A stretch of 64,000 bases of DNA from Macrothele yani (taxonomy: Eukaryota; Arthropoda; Arachnida; Araneae; Macrothelidae). The notes below the pieces were generated by a model. It was not told the DNA's origin and did not search any database. It saw only the letters and a program-made list of their open reading frames with translations. The stretch is from contig CM077034.1 in assembly GCA_039090855.1 (NCBI GenBank), positions 9,626,984 to 9,690,983 of the forward strand, written 5' to 3'. Below are positions 31,927-44,335 of the stretch, one piece after another (positions within the stretch are counted from its first letter, which is position 1; each line of letters starts with the position of its first letter). Both the position numbers and the translations under genes were made by a program.

Positions 31927-32563
31927 CACTAAGCTGTTCTCTGAGATTCAGAGGTTAGCTCCAAAAAGAAATACAAACTTCCACATATTTTTACTTACTG
32001 TTGTCTTATCAAACTTCTCCATTTACAGCGATCTTGACATACAACTCGTGCTTCACTGATATCCATTACACGCCGTACACAAGATCTTTTATACTTCATA
32101 CTCATAATCTTTTTCTCATGCAGACACTCCTGAATCTGATCCACCCATGTCTTCCTTGGCCTTCCTCTGCCTTTCCTTCCTGCCACTTGGACTGAAAAGA
32201 TTTTCTTAGTAAGCATTTCATCACTCATTCTTTCATACATACATACATACATATCACTAAGCTGTTCTCTGAGATTCAGAGGTTAGCTCCAAAAAGAAAT
32301 ACAAACTTCCAGATATTTTTACTTATTGTTGTCGTATCAAACTTCACCATTTACAGCGATCTTGACATACAACTCGTGCTTCACTGATATCCATTACACG
32401 CCGTACACAAGATCTTTTATACTTCATACTCATAATCTTTTTCTCATGCAGACACTCCTGAATCTGATCCACCCATGTCTTCCTTGGCCTTTCTCTGCCT
32501 TTCCTTCCTGCCACTTGGACTGAAAAGATTTTCTTAGTAAGCATTTCATCACTCATTCTTTCA
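28198..32563 (-). repeat. Tandem array of 13 LINE 3' ends with variable (TATG)n tails
   Basis: Each ~310-bp unit encodes on the minus strand the last ~80 codons of a LINE ORF (ERMSDEMLTKKIFSVQVAG ... CKWRSLIRQQ-stop) plus a short 3' UTR. Units are separated by (TACA)n tracts of 4 to 12 repeats, the LINE's own microsatellite tail. Every unit starts at the same codon, ERMSDE, except the last (32256-32563), which runs on into the rest of the LINE. Total period 325-350 bp depending on tail length. Confidence 0.93.
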
Positions 32564-32800
32564 ACATGGCGAAACCACCGAAGCATGTTGGTCTCCACCT
32601 TGCTAACAACATTTTGCTTCACATCACACAACTGCAATACATCTTCATTCCTCACACAATCAGATCGTGTCTTGCCACAAACTCCACGTAAGTAACGCAT
32701 TTCTCCAGCACACAAACCACTCCTACTATGTTTCTTTTGCAGTACCCAGGCTTCACTGCCATACATCAGAGTAGGAACAATTACTGTTTTCTTACACAGC
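32256..32800 (-). pseudogene. Non-LTR LINE C-terminus, source copy of the array
   Basis: Minus-strand frame encoding CKKTVIVPTLMYGSEAWVLQ, CAGEMRYLRGVCGKTRSDCV, RNEDVLQLCDV, MLRWFRHVERMSDEMLTK and GRPRKTWVDQIQECL. This is the conserved region after the reverse transcriptase in many animal non-LTR elements (YGSEAW, LRWxxHVxRM, RGRPRxxWxD). It is 5'-truncated at about 32800. The clade is not certain from this part alone. Confidence 0.8.
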
Positions 32801-33315
32801 CATGCGGGACTCTCTAGAGAACCAAATTCTAAAAAAACGAACGCGTAAAATGTATGACTTCTAGGACAAAAGTATGAAGCATTCTAAGAAAGAAATGCCT
32901 AAGATTTATCATGAACTACTTTCCTTCACGCGCCTTCACATTCGTTGTGATCAGGTTGCGAAGGAGAAAGATACACTCAGATTGGGAACCGCGTTTTTCA
33001 TTTTGTATCGCGAAAGACAGACACACACACACACACACACACAAACAAACTTTCTTTTATTATTATAAACTCTGTAGCCTAAACATGTGTTGAGCTAACA
33101 GTTTTCCATTTCTTTGTTTCTCATTTCAAACGATTTTTTTAAATTAATGTTAGTGAGCCGACTTTCGTGAAACGGTTCAAGTAAAAGGCCATCTAGTTTT
33201 AATTGAAATTCCTCAATGACAAGGAATTTCGGTAATCCGACCATGGACGATGTCCAATCGCATGCCAAAAATCACGGTGCTAGGATGTGTCATGTCATAC
33301 CTATGCCCGAACAAC
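32801..33315. other. No recognisable gene; (CA)n at 33018-33043
   Basis: Intron DNA with a CA dinucleotide microsatellite followed by CAAACAAAC. Two overlapping short open frames at 32874-33093 show no family features. Confidence 0.6.
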
Positions 33316-33561
33316 TAAACTGGCAGAAAGTGAAAAAAGAACACCAAGAAGGAATTGGCGGACGATCATGAAATTTACATATGTTAATGGAGTCGAGTTT
33401 ACGTAGGTGTGATGTTAATTTCGGGACCAACCGGTGAGCGCTTGCGCCACAGCACGGCATAATATGCAAATTATCGTCGGTGGTATTTAAGGAGTACGGC
33501 GAACTGAATATAATCAGTCGTCGGCGTACGGACACGATGCGAAGACCCTGAAGAAGCTGCA

Positions 33562-34579
33562 ATGCCTGGACATGGAAGACGTGTACGATTTCAGCAGTTA
33601 TCGGACTTTGAGCGAGGTCGTCTAGTCGGACTCCGCGAGGCCGGGTGGTCGCATCGTCGTATTGCGGAGCGAATTGGACGGGAAGTATATCGGTGGTGGT
33701 ACGATGGTGGCGTAGATGGTCCGAGGAACATTCCCACACGAGAAGACGAGGAACTGGGAGTCACAGACGGACTGATGAGCGGACCGATCGACGCATAAGA
33801 AGAGAGAGCGGCGTTGTCAAGCAGAACATCCACTGTGACGCAAATCCGAGCTGCAGTTGCACCTGAGGTGACTGTGCGAACAATCCGCAACCGTCTACTG
33901 GATGCAGGACTACGTGCACGTGTGCCTCTGGCATGTGTACCTCTGACTCCAGCCCAACGTCAGGAACGGCTGCAGTGGTGTCGCCAACGTCTGCACTGGA
34001 GAACGCAATGGCGATCTGTCGTGTTCAGCGATGAAAGCAGATTCTGCTTGGGAGCCTCCGATGGCCGTATGCGTGTTCGCAGACGCACAGGGGAGAGTCT
34101 CCACCCTTCTTGCATCCGCCAGCGACACACAGGGCCTACATCTGGTCCCCTGGTGTGGGGAGCGATCAGCTATCACTACCATACACAACTAGTGTTTGTA
34201 CCGGAAGCGTTGAACAGCACCTATTACATCAACAACATCAGTCAGCCCGTTGTTGTGCCATTTGTAAGGTCGGTCCATCGTGGTGTTTTCCAGCAAGATA
34301 ACGCACGCCCACACACGGCACGTGTGACGCAACATGCACTTCATGGTGTGAGACAACTTCCATGGTCTGCACGTTCACCGGATTTGTCCCCCATTGAGCA
34401 CGTGTGGGATTTTATGGGACAACGACTTATCCGGTCTCCACGGCCATCCCCGATTTACGCGTCCAGGTTGAGGATGCTTGGAACTCAATACCCCAAACTT
34501 ACATCCAACATCTGTACGACAGACTCCATGCCAGAATTGCACAGTGTGACGCAGTTCATGGCGGTTCAACCTCGTACTA
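33562..34579 (+). pseudogene. Tc1-B transposase
   Basis: The N-terminal part (33562-33798) encodes RRVRFQQLSDFERGRLVGLR and SHRRIAERIGR, a HTH. After frame changes, the frame from 33814 gives VTVRTIRNRLLDAGLRARVP, RLQWCRQRLHWRTQWRSVVF then SDESRF (first catalytic Asp), FQQDNARPHTARV (second Asp) and SARSPDLSPIEHVWDFMGQR (Glu). Only 32 residues separate the Asp and Glu, two fewer than usual. A further shift near 34448 moves the C-terminus into another frame (VEDAWNSIPQTYIQHLYDRL ... stop at about 34579). That last ~130 bp is the coding part of the 297-bp repeat. Non-functional but well preserved. Confidence 0.9.
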
Positions 34580-36790
34580 ACCATGTTACATGGAAATGTT
34601 ATTTTTCAGTTTACCAGCAAATACAGCTGTATTTTGCCATAATGTTTTGATCACGTTATCCTCTGTATTCCGTTATGTATAAATTTCGTTGGTATCAGAC
34701 GTCTCCTTCTTGGTGTTCTTTTTTCACTTTCCAGCCACGACCATCCCCGATTTAGGCGTCCAGGTTGAGGATGCTTGGAACTCAATACCCCAAACTTACA
34801 TCCAACATCTGTACGACAGACTTCATGCCAGAATTGCACAGTGTGACGCAGTTCATGGAGGTTCAACCTCGTACTAACCATGTTACATGGAAATGTTATT
34901 TTTCAGTTTACCAGCAAATACAGCTGTATTTTGCCATAATGTTTTGATCACGTTATCCTCTGTATTCCGTTATGTATAAATTTCGTTGGTATCAGACGTC
35001 TCCTTCTTGGTGTTCTTTTTTCACTTTCCAGCCACGACCATCCCCGATTTAGGCGTCCAGGTTGAGGATGCTTGGAACTCAATACCCCAAACTTACATCC
35101 AACATCTGTACGACAGACTCCATGCCAGAATTGCACAGTGTGACGCAGTTCATGGCGGTTCAACCTCGTACTAACCATGTTACATGGAAATGTTATTTTT
35201 CAGTTTACCAGCAAATACAGCTGTATTTTGCCATAATGTTTTGATCACGTCATCCTCTGTATTCCGTTATGTATAAATTTCGTTGGTATCAGACGTCTCC
35301 TTCTTGGTGTTCTGTTTTCACTTTCCAGCCACGACCATCCCTGATTTAGGCGTCCAGGTTGAGGATGCTTGGAACTCAATACCCCAAACTTACATCCAAC
35401 ATCTGTACGACAGACTCCATGCCAGAATTGTACAGTGTGACGCAGTTCATGGCGGTTCAACCTCGTACTAACCATGTTACATGGAAATGTTATTTTTCAG
35501 TTTACCAGCAAATACAGCTGTATTTTGCCATAATGTTTTGATCACGTTATCCTCTGTATTCCGTTATGTATAAATTTCGTTGGTATCAGACGTCTCCTTC
35601 TTGGTGTTCTTTTTTCACTTTCCAGCCACGACCATCCCCGATTGAGGCGTCCAGGTTGAGGATGCTTGGAACTCAATACCCCAAACTTACATCCAACATC
35701 TGTACGACAGACTCCATGCCAGAATTGCACAGTGTGACGCAGTTCATGGCGGTTCAACCTCGTACTAACCATGTTGCATGGAAATGTTATTTTTCAGTTT
35801 ACCAGCAAATACAGCTGTATTTTGCCATAATGTTTTGATCACGTCATCCTCTGTATTCCGTTATGTATAAATTTCGTTGGTATCAGACGTCTCCTTCTTG
35901 GTGTTCTTTTTTCACTTTCCAGCCACGACCATCCCCGATTTAGGCGTCCAGGTTGAGGATGCTTGGAACTCAATACCCCAAACTTACATCCAACATCTGT
36001 ACGACAGACTCCATGCCAGAATTGCACAGTGTGACGCAGTTCATGGCGGTTCAACCTCGTACTAACCATGTTACATGGAAATGTTATTTTTCAGTTTACC
36101 AGCAAATACAGCTGTATTTTGCCATAATGTTTTGATCACGTTATCCTCTGTATTCCGTTATGTATAAATTTCGTTGGTATCAGACGTCTCCTTCTTGGTG
36201 TTCTTTTTTCACTTTCCAGCCACGACCATCCCCGATTGAGGCGTCCAGGTTGAGGATGCTTGGAACTCAATACCCCAAACTTACATCCAACATCTGTACG
36301 ACAGACTCCATGCCAGAATTCCACAGTGTGACGCAGTTCATGGCGGTTCAACCTCGTACTAACCATGTTACATGGAAATGTTATTTTTCAGTTTACCAGC
36401 AAATACAGCTGTATTTTGCCATAATGTTTTGATCACGTTATCCTCTGTATTCCGTTATGTATAAATTTCGTTGGTATCAGACGTCTCCTTCTTGGTGTTC
36501 TTTTTTCACTTTCCAGCCACGACCATTACCGATTGAGGCGTCCAGGTTGAGGATGCTTTGAACTCAATACCCCAAACTTACATCCAACATCTGTACGACA
36601 GACTCCATGCCAGAATTGCACAGTGTGACGCAGTTCATGGCGGTTCAACCTCGTACTAACCATGTTACATGGAAATGTTATTTTTCAGTTTACCAGCAAA
36701 TACAGCTGTATTTTGCCATAATGTTTTGATCACGTTATCCTCTGTATTCCGTTATGTATAAATTTCGTTGGTATCAGACGTCTCCTTCTT
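34439..36790 (+). repeat. 297-bp tandem array of the Tc1-B 3' end, 8 units
   Basis: Units begin at 34439, 34736, 35033, 35330, 35627, 35924, 36221 and 36518. Each carries the last ~45 transposase codons, the 3' UTR, and the inner part of the right TIR up to CACTTTCC, then jumps back to 'agccacgaccatcc' in the coding region. Only the last unit reaches the true end CGCCAGTGTA. Identity between units is very high. Confidence 0.95.
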
Positions 36791-36849
36791 GGTGTTCTTT
36801 TTTCACTTTCCGCCAGTGTATGTTAGGTATAAAAGAACAGTGTATTTTT

Positions 36850-39800
36850 GATAACCTGAATTCCAATTTTTTGAGGAAATACGGTTTTTTGCGGAATTCC
36901 GGGATTTACTCCGAAATTCCACGAAAAAGGTCGAACTTTTCTCCAAATTTCGCGACTTACCTCTCGACTGCTCCGCGAATTTAGTGTTTTTTTGGATCCG
37001 AGTTAAATTTTTGAGGAAATAAGGTATTTCGCGGAATTCCGGGATTTACTTCGAAATTTCTCGAAAAGGGGCGAACTTTTCTACAAATTTCACGATTTAC
37101 CTCTGAACTGCTCCGCGAATTTGGCCTTTTTTGAATCCGAGTTCAATTTTTGAGGAAATACGGTATTTCGCGGAATTCCGGGATTTACTTCGAAATTGTT
37201 CGAAACGCAGCAAACTTTTCTCCGAATTTCGCGATTTACTTCTCGACTGCTCCGCGAATTTAGCCTTTTTTGAATCCGAGTTGAATGTTTGAGGAAATAC
37301 GGTATTTCGCGGAATTCCGGGATTTACTTCGAAATTTCTCGAAAAGGGGCGAACTTTTCTACAAATTTCACGATTTATCTCTGAACTGCTCCGCGAATTT
37401 GGCCTTTTTTGAATCCGAGTTCAATTTTTGAGGAAATACGGTATTTCGCGGAATTCCGGGATTCACTTCGAAATTTTTCGAAACGCAGCAAACTTTTCTC
37501 CGAATTTCGCGATTTACTTCTCGACTGCTCCGCGAATTTAGCCTTTTTTGAATCCGAGTTGAATGTTTGAGGAAATACGGTATTTCGCGGAATTCCGGGA
37601 TTTACTTCGAAATTTCTCGAAAAGGGCGAACTTTTCTACAAATTTCACGATTTTATCTCTGAACTGCTCCGCGAATTTGGCCTTTTTTGAATCCGAGTTC
37701 AATTTTTGAGGAAATACGGTATTTCGCGGAATTCCGGGATTCACTTCGAAATTTTTCGAAACGCAGCAAACTTTTCTCCGAATTTCACGATTTACTTCTC
37801 GACTGCTCCGCGAATTTAGCCTTTTTTGAATCCGAGTTCAATTTTTGAGGAAATACGGTATTTCGCGGAATTCCGGGATTCACTTCGAAATTTTTCGAAA
37901 CGCAGCAAACTTTTCTCCGAATTTCGCGATTTTACTTCTCGACTGCTCCGCGAATTTAGCCTTTTTTGAATCCGAGTTCAATTTTTGAGGAAATACGGTA
38001 TTTCGCGGAATTCCGGGATTCACTTCGAAATTTTTCGAAACGCAGCAAACTTTTCTCCGAATTTCACGATTTACTTTTCGACTGCTCCCCGAATTTAGCC
38101 TTTTTTGAATCCGAGTTCAATTTTTGAGGAAATACGGTATTTCGCGGAATTCCTGGATTCACTTCGAAATTTTTCGAAACGCAGCAAACGTTTCTCCGAA
38201 TTTCGCGATTTACTTCTCGACTGCTCCGTGAATTTAGCCTTTTTTGAATCCGAGTTCCATTTTTTGAGGAAATACGGTATTTCGCGGAATTTCGGGATTT
38301 TCTTCGAAATTTTTCGAAACGCAGCAAACGTTTCTCCGAATTTCGCTATTTACTTCTCGACTGCTCCGTGAATTTAGCCTTTTTTGAATCCGAGTTCCAT
38401 TTTTTGAGGAAATACGGTATTTCGCGGAATTTCGGGATTTACTTCGAAATTTTTCGAAACGCAGCAAACTTTTCTCCGAATTTCGCGATTTACTTCTCGA
38501 CTGCTCCGTGAATTTAGCCTTTTTTGAATCCGAGTTCCATTTTTTGAGGAAATACGGTATTTCGCGGAATTCCTGGATTCACTTCGAAATTTTTCGAAAC
38601 GCAGCAAACGTTTCTCCGAATTTCGCGATTTACTTCTCGACTGCTCCGTGAATTTAGCCTTTTTTGAATCCGAGTTCAATTTTTTGAGGAAATACGGTAT
38701 TTCGCGGAATTCCGGGATTCACTTCGAAATTTTTCGAAACGCAGCAAACTTTTCTCCGAATTTCGCGATTTACTTCTCGACTGCTGCGTGAATTTAGCCT
38801 TTTTGAATCCGAGTTCCATTTTTTGAGGAAATACGGTATTTCGCGGTATTCCGGCATTTACTTCGAAATTTCTCGAAAAGGGGCGAACTTTTCTCCAAAT
38901 TTCGTGATTTACCTCTGGACTGCTCCGAGAATTTAGCCTTTTTTGAATCCGAGTTCAATTTTTGAGGAAATACGGTACTTCGCGGAATTCCGATTTACTT
39001 CGAAATTTCTCGAAAAGGGGCGAACTTTTCTCCAAATTTCGCGACTTACCTCTCGACTGCTCCGCGAATTTAGCCTTTTTTGAATCCGAGTTCAATTTTT
39101 GAGGAAATACGGTACTTCGCGGAATTCCGGGATTTACTTCGAAATTTCTCGAAAAGGGGCGAACTTTTCTCCAAATTTCGTGATTTACCTCTGGACTGCT
39201 CCGCGAATTTAGCCTTTTTTGAATCCGAGTTAAATTTTTGAGGAAATACGGTATTACGCAAAATTTCGGGATTTTCTCCATAATTCCACGTAAAAGGTCG
39301 AACTTTTCTCCGAATTTCGCGATTTACCTCTCGACTGCTCCGCGAATTCAGCGTTTTTTGAATCCGAGTTCAATTTTTGAGAAAATACGGTATTTCGCGG
39401 AATTCCGGGATTTACTGCGAAATTTCTCGAAACGCATCAAACTTTTCTCCAAATTTCGCGAATTACCTCTCGACTGCTCCGCGAATTTAGCCTTTTTTGA
39501 ATCCGAGTTCAATTTTTGAGGAAATACGGTATTTCGCGGAATTCCGGGATTCACTTCGAAATTTTTCGAAACGCAGCAAACTTTTCTCCGAATTTCGCGA
39601 TTTTACTTCTCGACTGCTCCGCGAATTTAGCCTTTTTTGAATCCGAGTTCAATTTTTGAGGAAATACGGTATTTCGCGGAATTCCGGGATTCACTTCGAA
39701 ATTTTTCGAAACGCAGCAAACTTTTCTCCGAATTTCACGATTTATTTTCGACTGCTCCGTGAATTTAGCCTTTTTTGAATCCGAGTTCCATTTTTTGAGG

Positions 39801-41865
39801 AAATACGGTATTTCGCGGAATTTCGGGATTTTCTTCGAAATTTTTCGAAACGCAGCAAACTTTTCTCCGAATTTCAAGATTTACTTCTCGACTGCTCCGC
39901 GAATTTAGCCTTTTTTGAATCCGAGTTCAATTTTTGAGGAAATACTGTATTTCGCGGAATTCCGGGATTCACTTCGAAATTTTTCGAAACGCAGCAAACT
40001 TTTCTCCGAATTTCGCGATTTACTTCTCGACTGCTCCGGGAATTTAACCTTTTTTGAATCCGAGTTCCATTTTTTGAGGAAATACGGTATTTCGCGGAAT
40101 TTCGGGATTTACTTCGAAATTTTTCGAAACGCAGCAAACTTTTCTCTGAATTTCGCGATTTACTTCTCGACTGCTCCGCGAATTTAGCCTTTTTTGAATC
40201 CGAGTTCCATTTTTTGAGGAAATACGGTATTTCGCGGAATTCCTGGATTCACTTCGAAATTTTTCGAAACGCAGCAAACGTTTCTCCGAATTTCGCGATT
40301 TACTTCTCGACTGCTCCGTGAATTTAGCCTTTTTTGAATCCGAGTTCCATTTTTTGAGGAAATACGGTATTTCGCGGAATTTCGGGATTTTCTTCGAAAT
40401 TTTTCGAAACGCAGCAAACGTTTCTCCGAATTTCGCTATTTACTTCTCGACTGCTCCGTGAATTTAGCCTTTTTTGAATCCGAGTTCCATTTTTTGAGGA
40501 AATACGGCATTTCGCGGAATTCCGGGATTCACTTCGAAATTTTTCGAAACGCAGCAAACTTTTCTCCGAATTTCGCGATTTACTTCTCGACTGCTCCGAG
40601 AATTTAACCTTTTTTGAATCCGAGTTCCATTTTTTGAGGAAATACGGTATTTCGCGGAATTTCGGGATTTACTTCGAAATTTTTCGAAACGCAGCAAACT
40701 TTTCTCCGAATTTCGCGATTTACTTCTCGACTGCTCCGTGAATTTAGCCTTTTTTGAATCCGAGTTCCATTTTTTGAGGAAATACGGTATTTCGCGGAAT
40801 TCCTGGATTCACTTCGAAATTTTTCGAAACGCAGCAAACGTTTCTCCGAATTTCGCGATTTACTTCTCGACTGCTCCGTGAATTTAGCCTTTTTTGAATC
40901 CGAGTTCAATTTTTTGAGGAAATACGGTATTTCGCGGAATTCCGGGATTCACTTCGAAATTTTTCGAAACGCAGCAAACTTTTCTCCGAATTTCGCGATT
41001 TACTTCTCGACTGCTCCGTGAATTTAGCCTTTTTTGAATCCGAGTTCCATTTTTTGAGGAAATACGGTATTTCGCGGAATTCCGGCATTTACTTCGAAAT
41101 TTCTCGAAAAGGGGCGAACTTTTCTCCAAATTTCGTGATTTACCTCTGGACTGCTCCGAGAATTTAGCCTTTTTTGAATCCGAGTTCAATTTTTGAGGAA
41201 ATACGGTACTTCGCGGAATTCCGGGATTTACTTCGAAATTTCTCGAAAAGGGGCGAACTTTTCTCCAAATTTCGCGACTTACCTCTCGACTGCTCCGCGA
41301 ATTTAGCCTTTTTTGAATCCGAGTTCAATATTTGAGGAAATACGGTACTTTGCGGAATTCCGGGATTTACTTCGAAATTTCTCGAAAAGGGGCGAACTTT
41401 TCTCCAAATTTCGTGATTTACCTCTGGACTGCTCCGCGAATTTAGCCTTTTTTGAATCCGAGTTAAATTTTTGAGGAAATACGGTATTACGCAAAATTTC
41501 GGGATTTTCTCCATAATTCCACGTAGAAGGTCGAACTTTTCTCCGAATTTCGCGATTTACCTCTCGACTGCTCCGCGAATTCAGCGTTTTTTGAATCCGA
41601 GTTCAATTTTTGAGAAAATACGGTATTTCGCGGAATTCCGGGATTTACTGCGAAATTTCTAGAAACGCATCAAACTTTTCTCCAAATTTCGCGATTTACC
41701 TCTCGACTGCTCCGCGAATTTAGCCCTTTTTTAATCCGAGTTTAATTTTGGCAGAAATACGGTATTTCGCGAAATTTCGGGATTTACTCCGAAATTCAAC
41801 GAAAAGGGGCGAACTTTTCTCCAAATTTCGCGACTTACTCCTCGACGGTCCCGCGAATTTCGCCT
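36850..41865. repeat. 140-bp satellite, ~36 units, with a ~2.2-kb higher-order duplication
   Basis: The unit contains TTTTTGAGGAAATACGGTAT, TTCGCGGAATTCCGGGATTT and ACTGCTCCGCGAATTTAGCC. Variants alternate ('cgaaaaggggcg' versus 'cgaaacgcagc'). The segment around 38100-39640 recurs about 2,090-2,233 bp to the right, including an identical odd variant (GGTATTACGCAAAATTTCGG at 39250 and 41483), so a multi-unit block was duplicated. Open frames of 60-116 codons on the minus strand are a by-product of stop-free repeats. Confidence 0.95.
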
Positions 41866-41984
41866 TCCCCCTCCCCGCCCCCCGAGATAAAATTACTACC
41901 CTGATAAAGGGTATTATGACAGCATGACGATACGTTGTTAAGGCACTTCGGCTCGATCGTTTTGTTGTTGTACCTCCGGGGCAT
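41866..41984. other. C-rich junction and unassigned DNA
   Basis: It starts with a C-rich tract 'ccttccccctccccgccccc' after the satellite. No gene seen. Confidence 0.5.
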
Positions 41985-42240
41985 CCTTAACGACCATTTT
42001 CAAAAAGATAGTACTCCTCCACACACTGCCAAAATCAGCAGGCAGTAACTATAAGTTGTCCAGGTGTTGTACCGGCCAGCGCGATCCCCAGATCTCTACT
42101 CAGTGGAGAACGTGGTGGAAGTCATTAATAGACGACTCACCTCCTTTGTACAACCCTCTCGCAATGTCGATGAATTGTGGAAAAAGTTTAATTACACATG
42201 GTCAATAATACCTCAGATCACCATCCTCATAATTTTTCAC
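41985..42240 (+). pseudogene. Tc1-like transposase C-terminal fragment
   Basis: The plus strand reads a decayed DSTPPHTAKIS (second catalytic region), then RPARSPDLYSVENVVEVINR (SPDLxxxE motif with the Glu as SVEN) and FVQPSRNVDELWKKF. It has at least one stop between the motifs. It does not belong to the A or B families seen here. Confidence 0.6.
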
Positions 42241-42357
42241 TAGGTGCCATGCTGTGTACCCGAATGTGCAGCACATCATGGCGGTTATACCACCTACGAG
42301 TCACTCAGGCCACATTTTACTGTCTCTTTATCCAGCGCATTCATGTAATTTTGAAAA

Positions 42358-42421
42358 CACAAGTTCGTTCTTGTCCCCTCACTCCGGAGTAACTCGCGCT
42401 CTACCAACTGAGCTACGCGGA
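42358..42421 (-). other. tRNA-like fragment (family-B head)
   Basis: On the minus strand, GTCCGCGTAGCTCAGTTGGT and AGAGCG match the 5' half of family-B tRNA-like segments. The T arm and body are missing. Confidence 0.6.
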
Positions 42422-42641
42422 CAGAATGTCTCGCTGCATATTTGTCGTCTTGATACATTATTTAACCTTTGTAGTACGTCACATATTACGGCAGAAACCA
42501 AAAACACTCCCCTCCTACTTGCTTACACGTGTGATAAGTTTCGTTTCGTTCCGTGCATTCCTTCATAGTGTGGCATTTTCTATGTACAGCGGTACAACAC
42601 ACGACTTTCCCTTTAGGAGGTACACGGTCGTATCAAAATAA

Positions 42642-43712
42642 TACACTGGCGGAAAGTGAAAAAAAGAACACCAAGAAGGAATTGGCGGACGATCATGAAA
42701 TTTACATATGTTAATGGGGTCGAGTTTACCTAGGTGTGATATTAATTTCGGGGCCAACCGGTAAGCGCTTACGCCACAGCACGGCATAATATGCAAATTA
42801 TCGTCGGTGGTATTTAAGGAATACGGCGAAGTGGATGTAATTAGTCGTCGGCGTACGGACACGTTCGAAGACCCTGAAGAAGCTGCAATGCCTGGACATG
42901 GAAGACGTGTACGATTTCAGCAGTTATCGGACTTTGAGCGAGGTCGTCTAGTCGGACTCCGCAAGGCCTGGTGGTCGCATCGTCGTATTGGACGGGAAGT
43001 ATCGGTGGTGGTACGATGGTGGCGTAGATGGTCCGAGGAACATTCCCACACGAGAAGACGTGGAACCGGGAGTCACAGACGGACTGATGAGCTGACCGAT
43101 CGACGCATAAGAAGAGTGGCGTTTGTCAAGCAGAACATCCACTGCGAAGCAAATCCGCGCTGCCGTTGCACCTGAGGTGACTGTGCGAACAATCCGCAAC
43201 CGTCTACTGGATGCAGGACTACGTGCACGTGTGCCTCTGGCATGTGTACCTCTGACTCCAGCCCACCGTCAGGAACGTCTGCAGTGGTGTCGCCAACGTC
43301 AGCACTGGAGAACGCAATGGCGATCTGTCGTGTTCAGCGATGAAAGCAGATTTTGCCTGGGAGCCTTTGATGGCCGTATGCGTGTTCGCAGACGCACAGG
43401 GGAGCGTCTCCACCCTTCTTACATCCGCCAGCGACACACAGGGCTTACACCTGGTCTCTTGGTGTGGGGAGCGATCAGCTATCACTCCCGTACACAACTA
43501 GCATTTGTACCGGGTACGTTAAACAGCACCTCCTACATCAACAACATCATTCAGCCCGTTGTTGTGCCATTAGTAAGGTCGGTCCATCGTGGTGTTTTCC
43601 AGCAATATAACGCACACACACACACGGCACGTGCAACGCAACATGCACGTGAGACAACTTCCATGGCCACCGGATTTGTCCCCCATTGTGCACGTGTGGG
43701 ACGATTGGCCCA
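42642..43712 (+). mobile_element. Tc1-B copy 2, 3'-truncated at a satellite
   Basis: Intact left TIR TACACTGGCGGAAAGTG at 42642. The body is homologous to 33316-34430, with the same promoter-side sequence 'cgtcggtggtatttaagga'. The element stops just after CCCCATTG-GCACGTGTGGGA, where it runs directly into the CCAAT satellite. Confidence 0.9.
42890..43712 (+). pseudogene. Tc1-B copy 2 transposase, truncated
   Basis: N-terminal MPGHGRRVRFQQLSDFERGR and HTH, a frame change near 43123, then EVTVRTIRNRLLDAGLRARV and RTQWRSVVFSDESRFCLGAF (first Asp). FQQYNAHTHTAR shows the second catalytic Asp changed to Tyr. The protein is lost in HVWD-like sequence at the satellite border. Compared with copy 1 it has 20-30 bp deletions in the HTH and before the Glu motif. 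Confidence 0.88.
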
Positions 43713-44335
43713 ATGCCGATTCGTCCAATGGACAATTGGTCCAAAGGGACGATTGGTCTAATGCCGATTCGTCCAATGACGATTGGTCCAAGGCCGATTG
43801 GTCCGATGCCGATTCTTCCAATGGACAATTGGTCCAAAGGTACGATTCGTCCAATGGGACGATTGGTCTAATGCTGATTCGTCCAATGGACGATTGGTCC
43901 AAAGGTACGATTCGTCCAATGGACAATTGGTCCAAAGGTACGATTCGTCCAATGGGACGATTGGTCTAATGCCGATTCGTCCAATGTCGATTGGCCCAAT
44001 GCCGATTCGTTCAATGGACAATTGGTCCAAAAGTACGATTCGTCCAATGGGACGATTGGTCTAATGCTGATTCGTCCAATGACGATTGGTCCAAGGCCGA
44101 TTGGTCCAATGCCGATTCGTCCAATGGACAATTGGTCCAAAGGTACGATTTGTCCAATGTGACGATTGGCCCAATGCCGATTCGTCCAATGGACAATTGG
44201 TCCAAAGGTACTATTCGTCCAATGGTACGATTGGTCCAATGCCGATTCGTCCAATGGGACGATTGGTCCAATGCCGATTCGTCCAATGGACGATTGGTCC
44301 AATGCCGATTCGTCCAATGGACGATTGGTCCAATT
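43712..44335 (+). repeat. CCAAT-rich ~31-bp satellite, plus orientation
   Basis: The basic unit is GATTGGTCCAATGCC plus GATTCGTCCAATGGAC, with half-unit swaps. Most units contain ATTGG and CCAAT pentamers. It starts with no gap from the Tc1-B coding sequence (GTGGGA|CGATTGGCCC). Confidence 0.93.

Larger units (their letters stand above)
33316..36820 (+). mobile_element. Tc1-B transposon with an internally amplified 3' end
   Basis: The left end TAAACTGGCAGAAAGTG (33316) and right end CACTTTCCGCCAGTGTA (36820) are inverted repeats. A further ~25 bp of 'aaaagaacaccaagaagga' matches on both sides. The body holds a transposase (33562-34579) and eight tandem copies of its 3' end. A second copy of this family starts at 42642. 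Confidence 0.9.

Noticed and set aside
28294..32523. Plus-strand 64-70-codon frames repeated every ~330 bp
   Set aside because: Antisense shadows of the LINE C-terminus that is the readable protein on the minus strand.
36850..41865. Many 60-116-codon frames in the 140-bp satellite
   Set aside because: Repeat-derived; both strands are open, with no start context or conserved domain.
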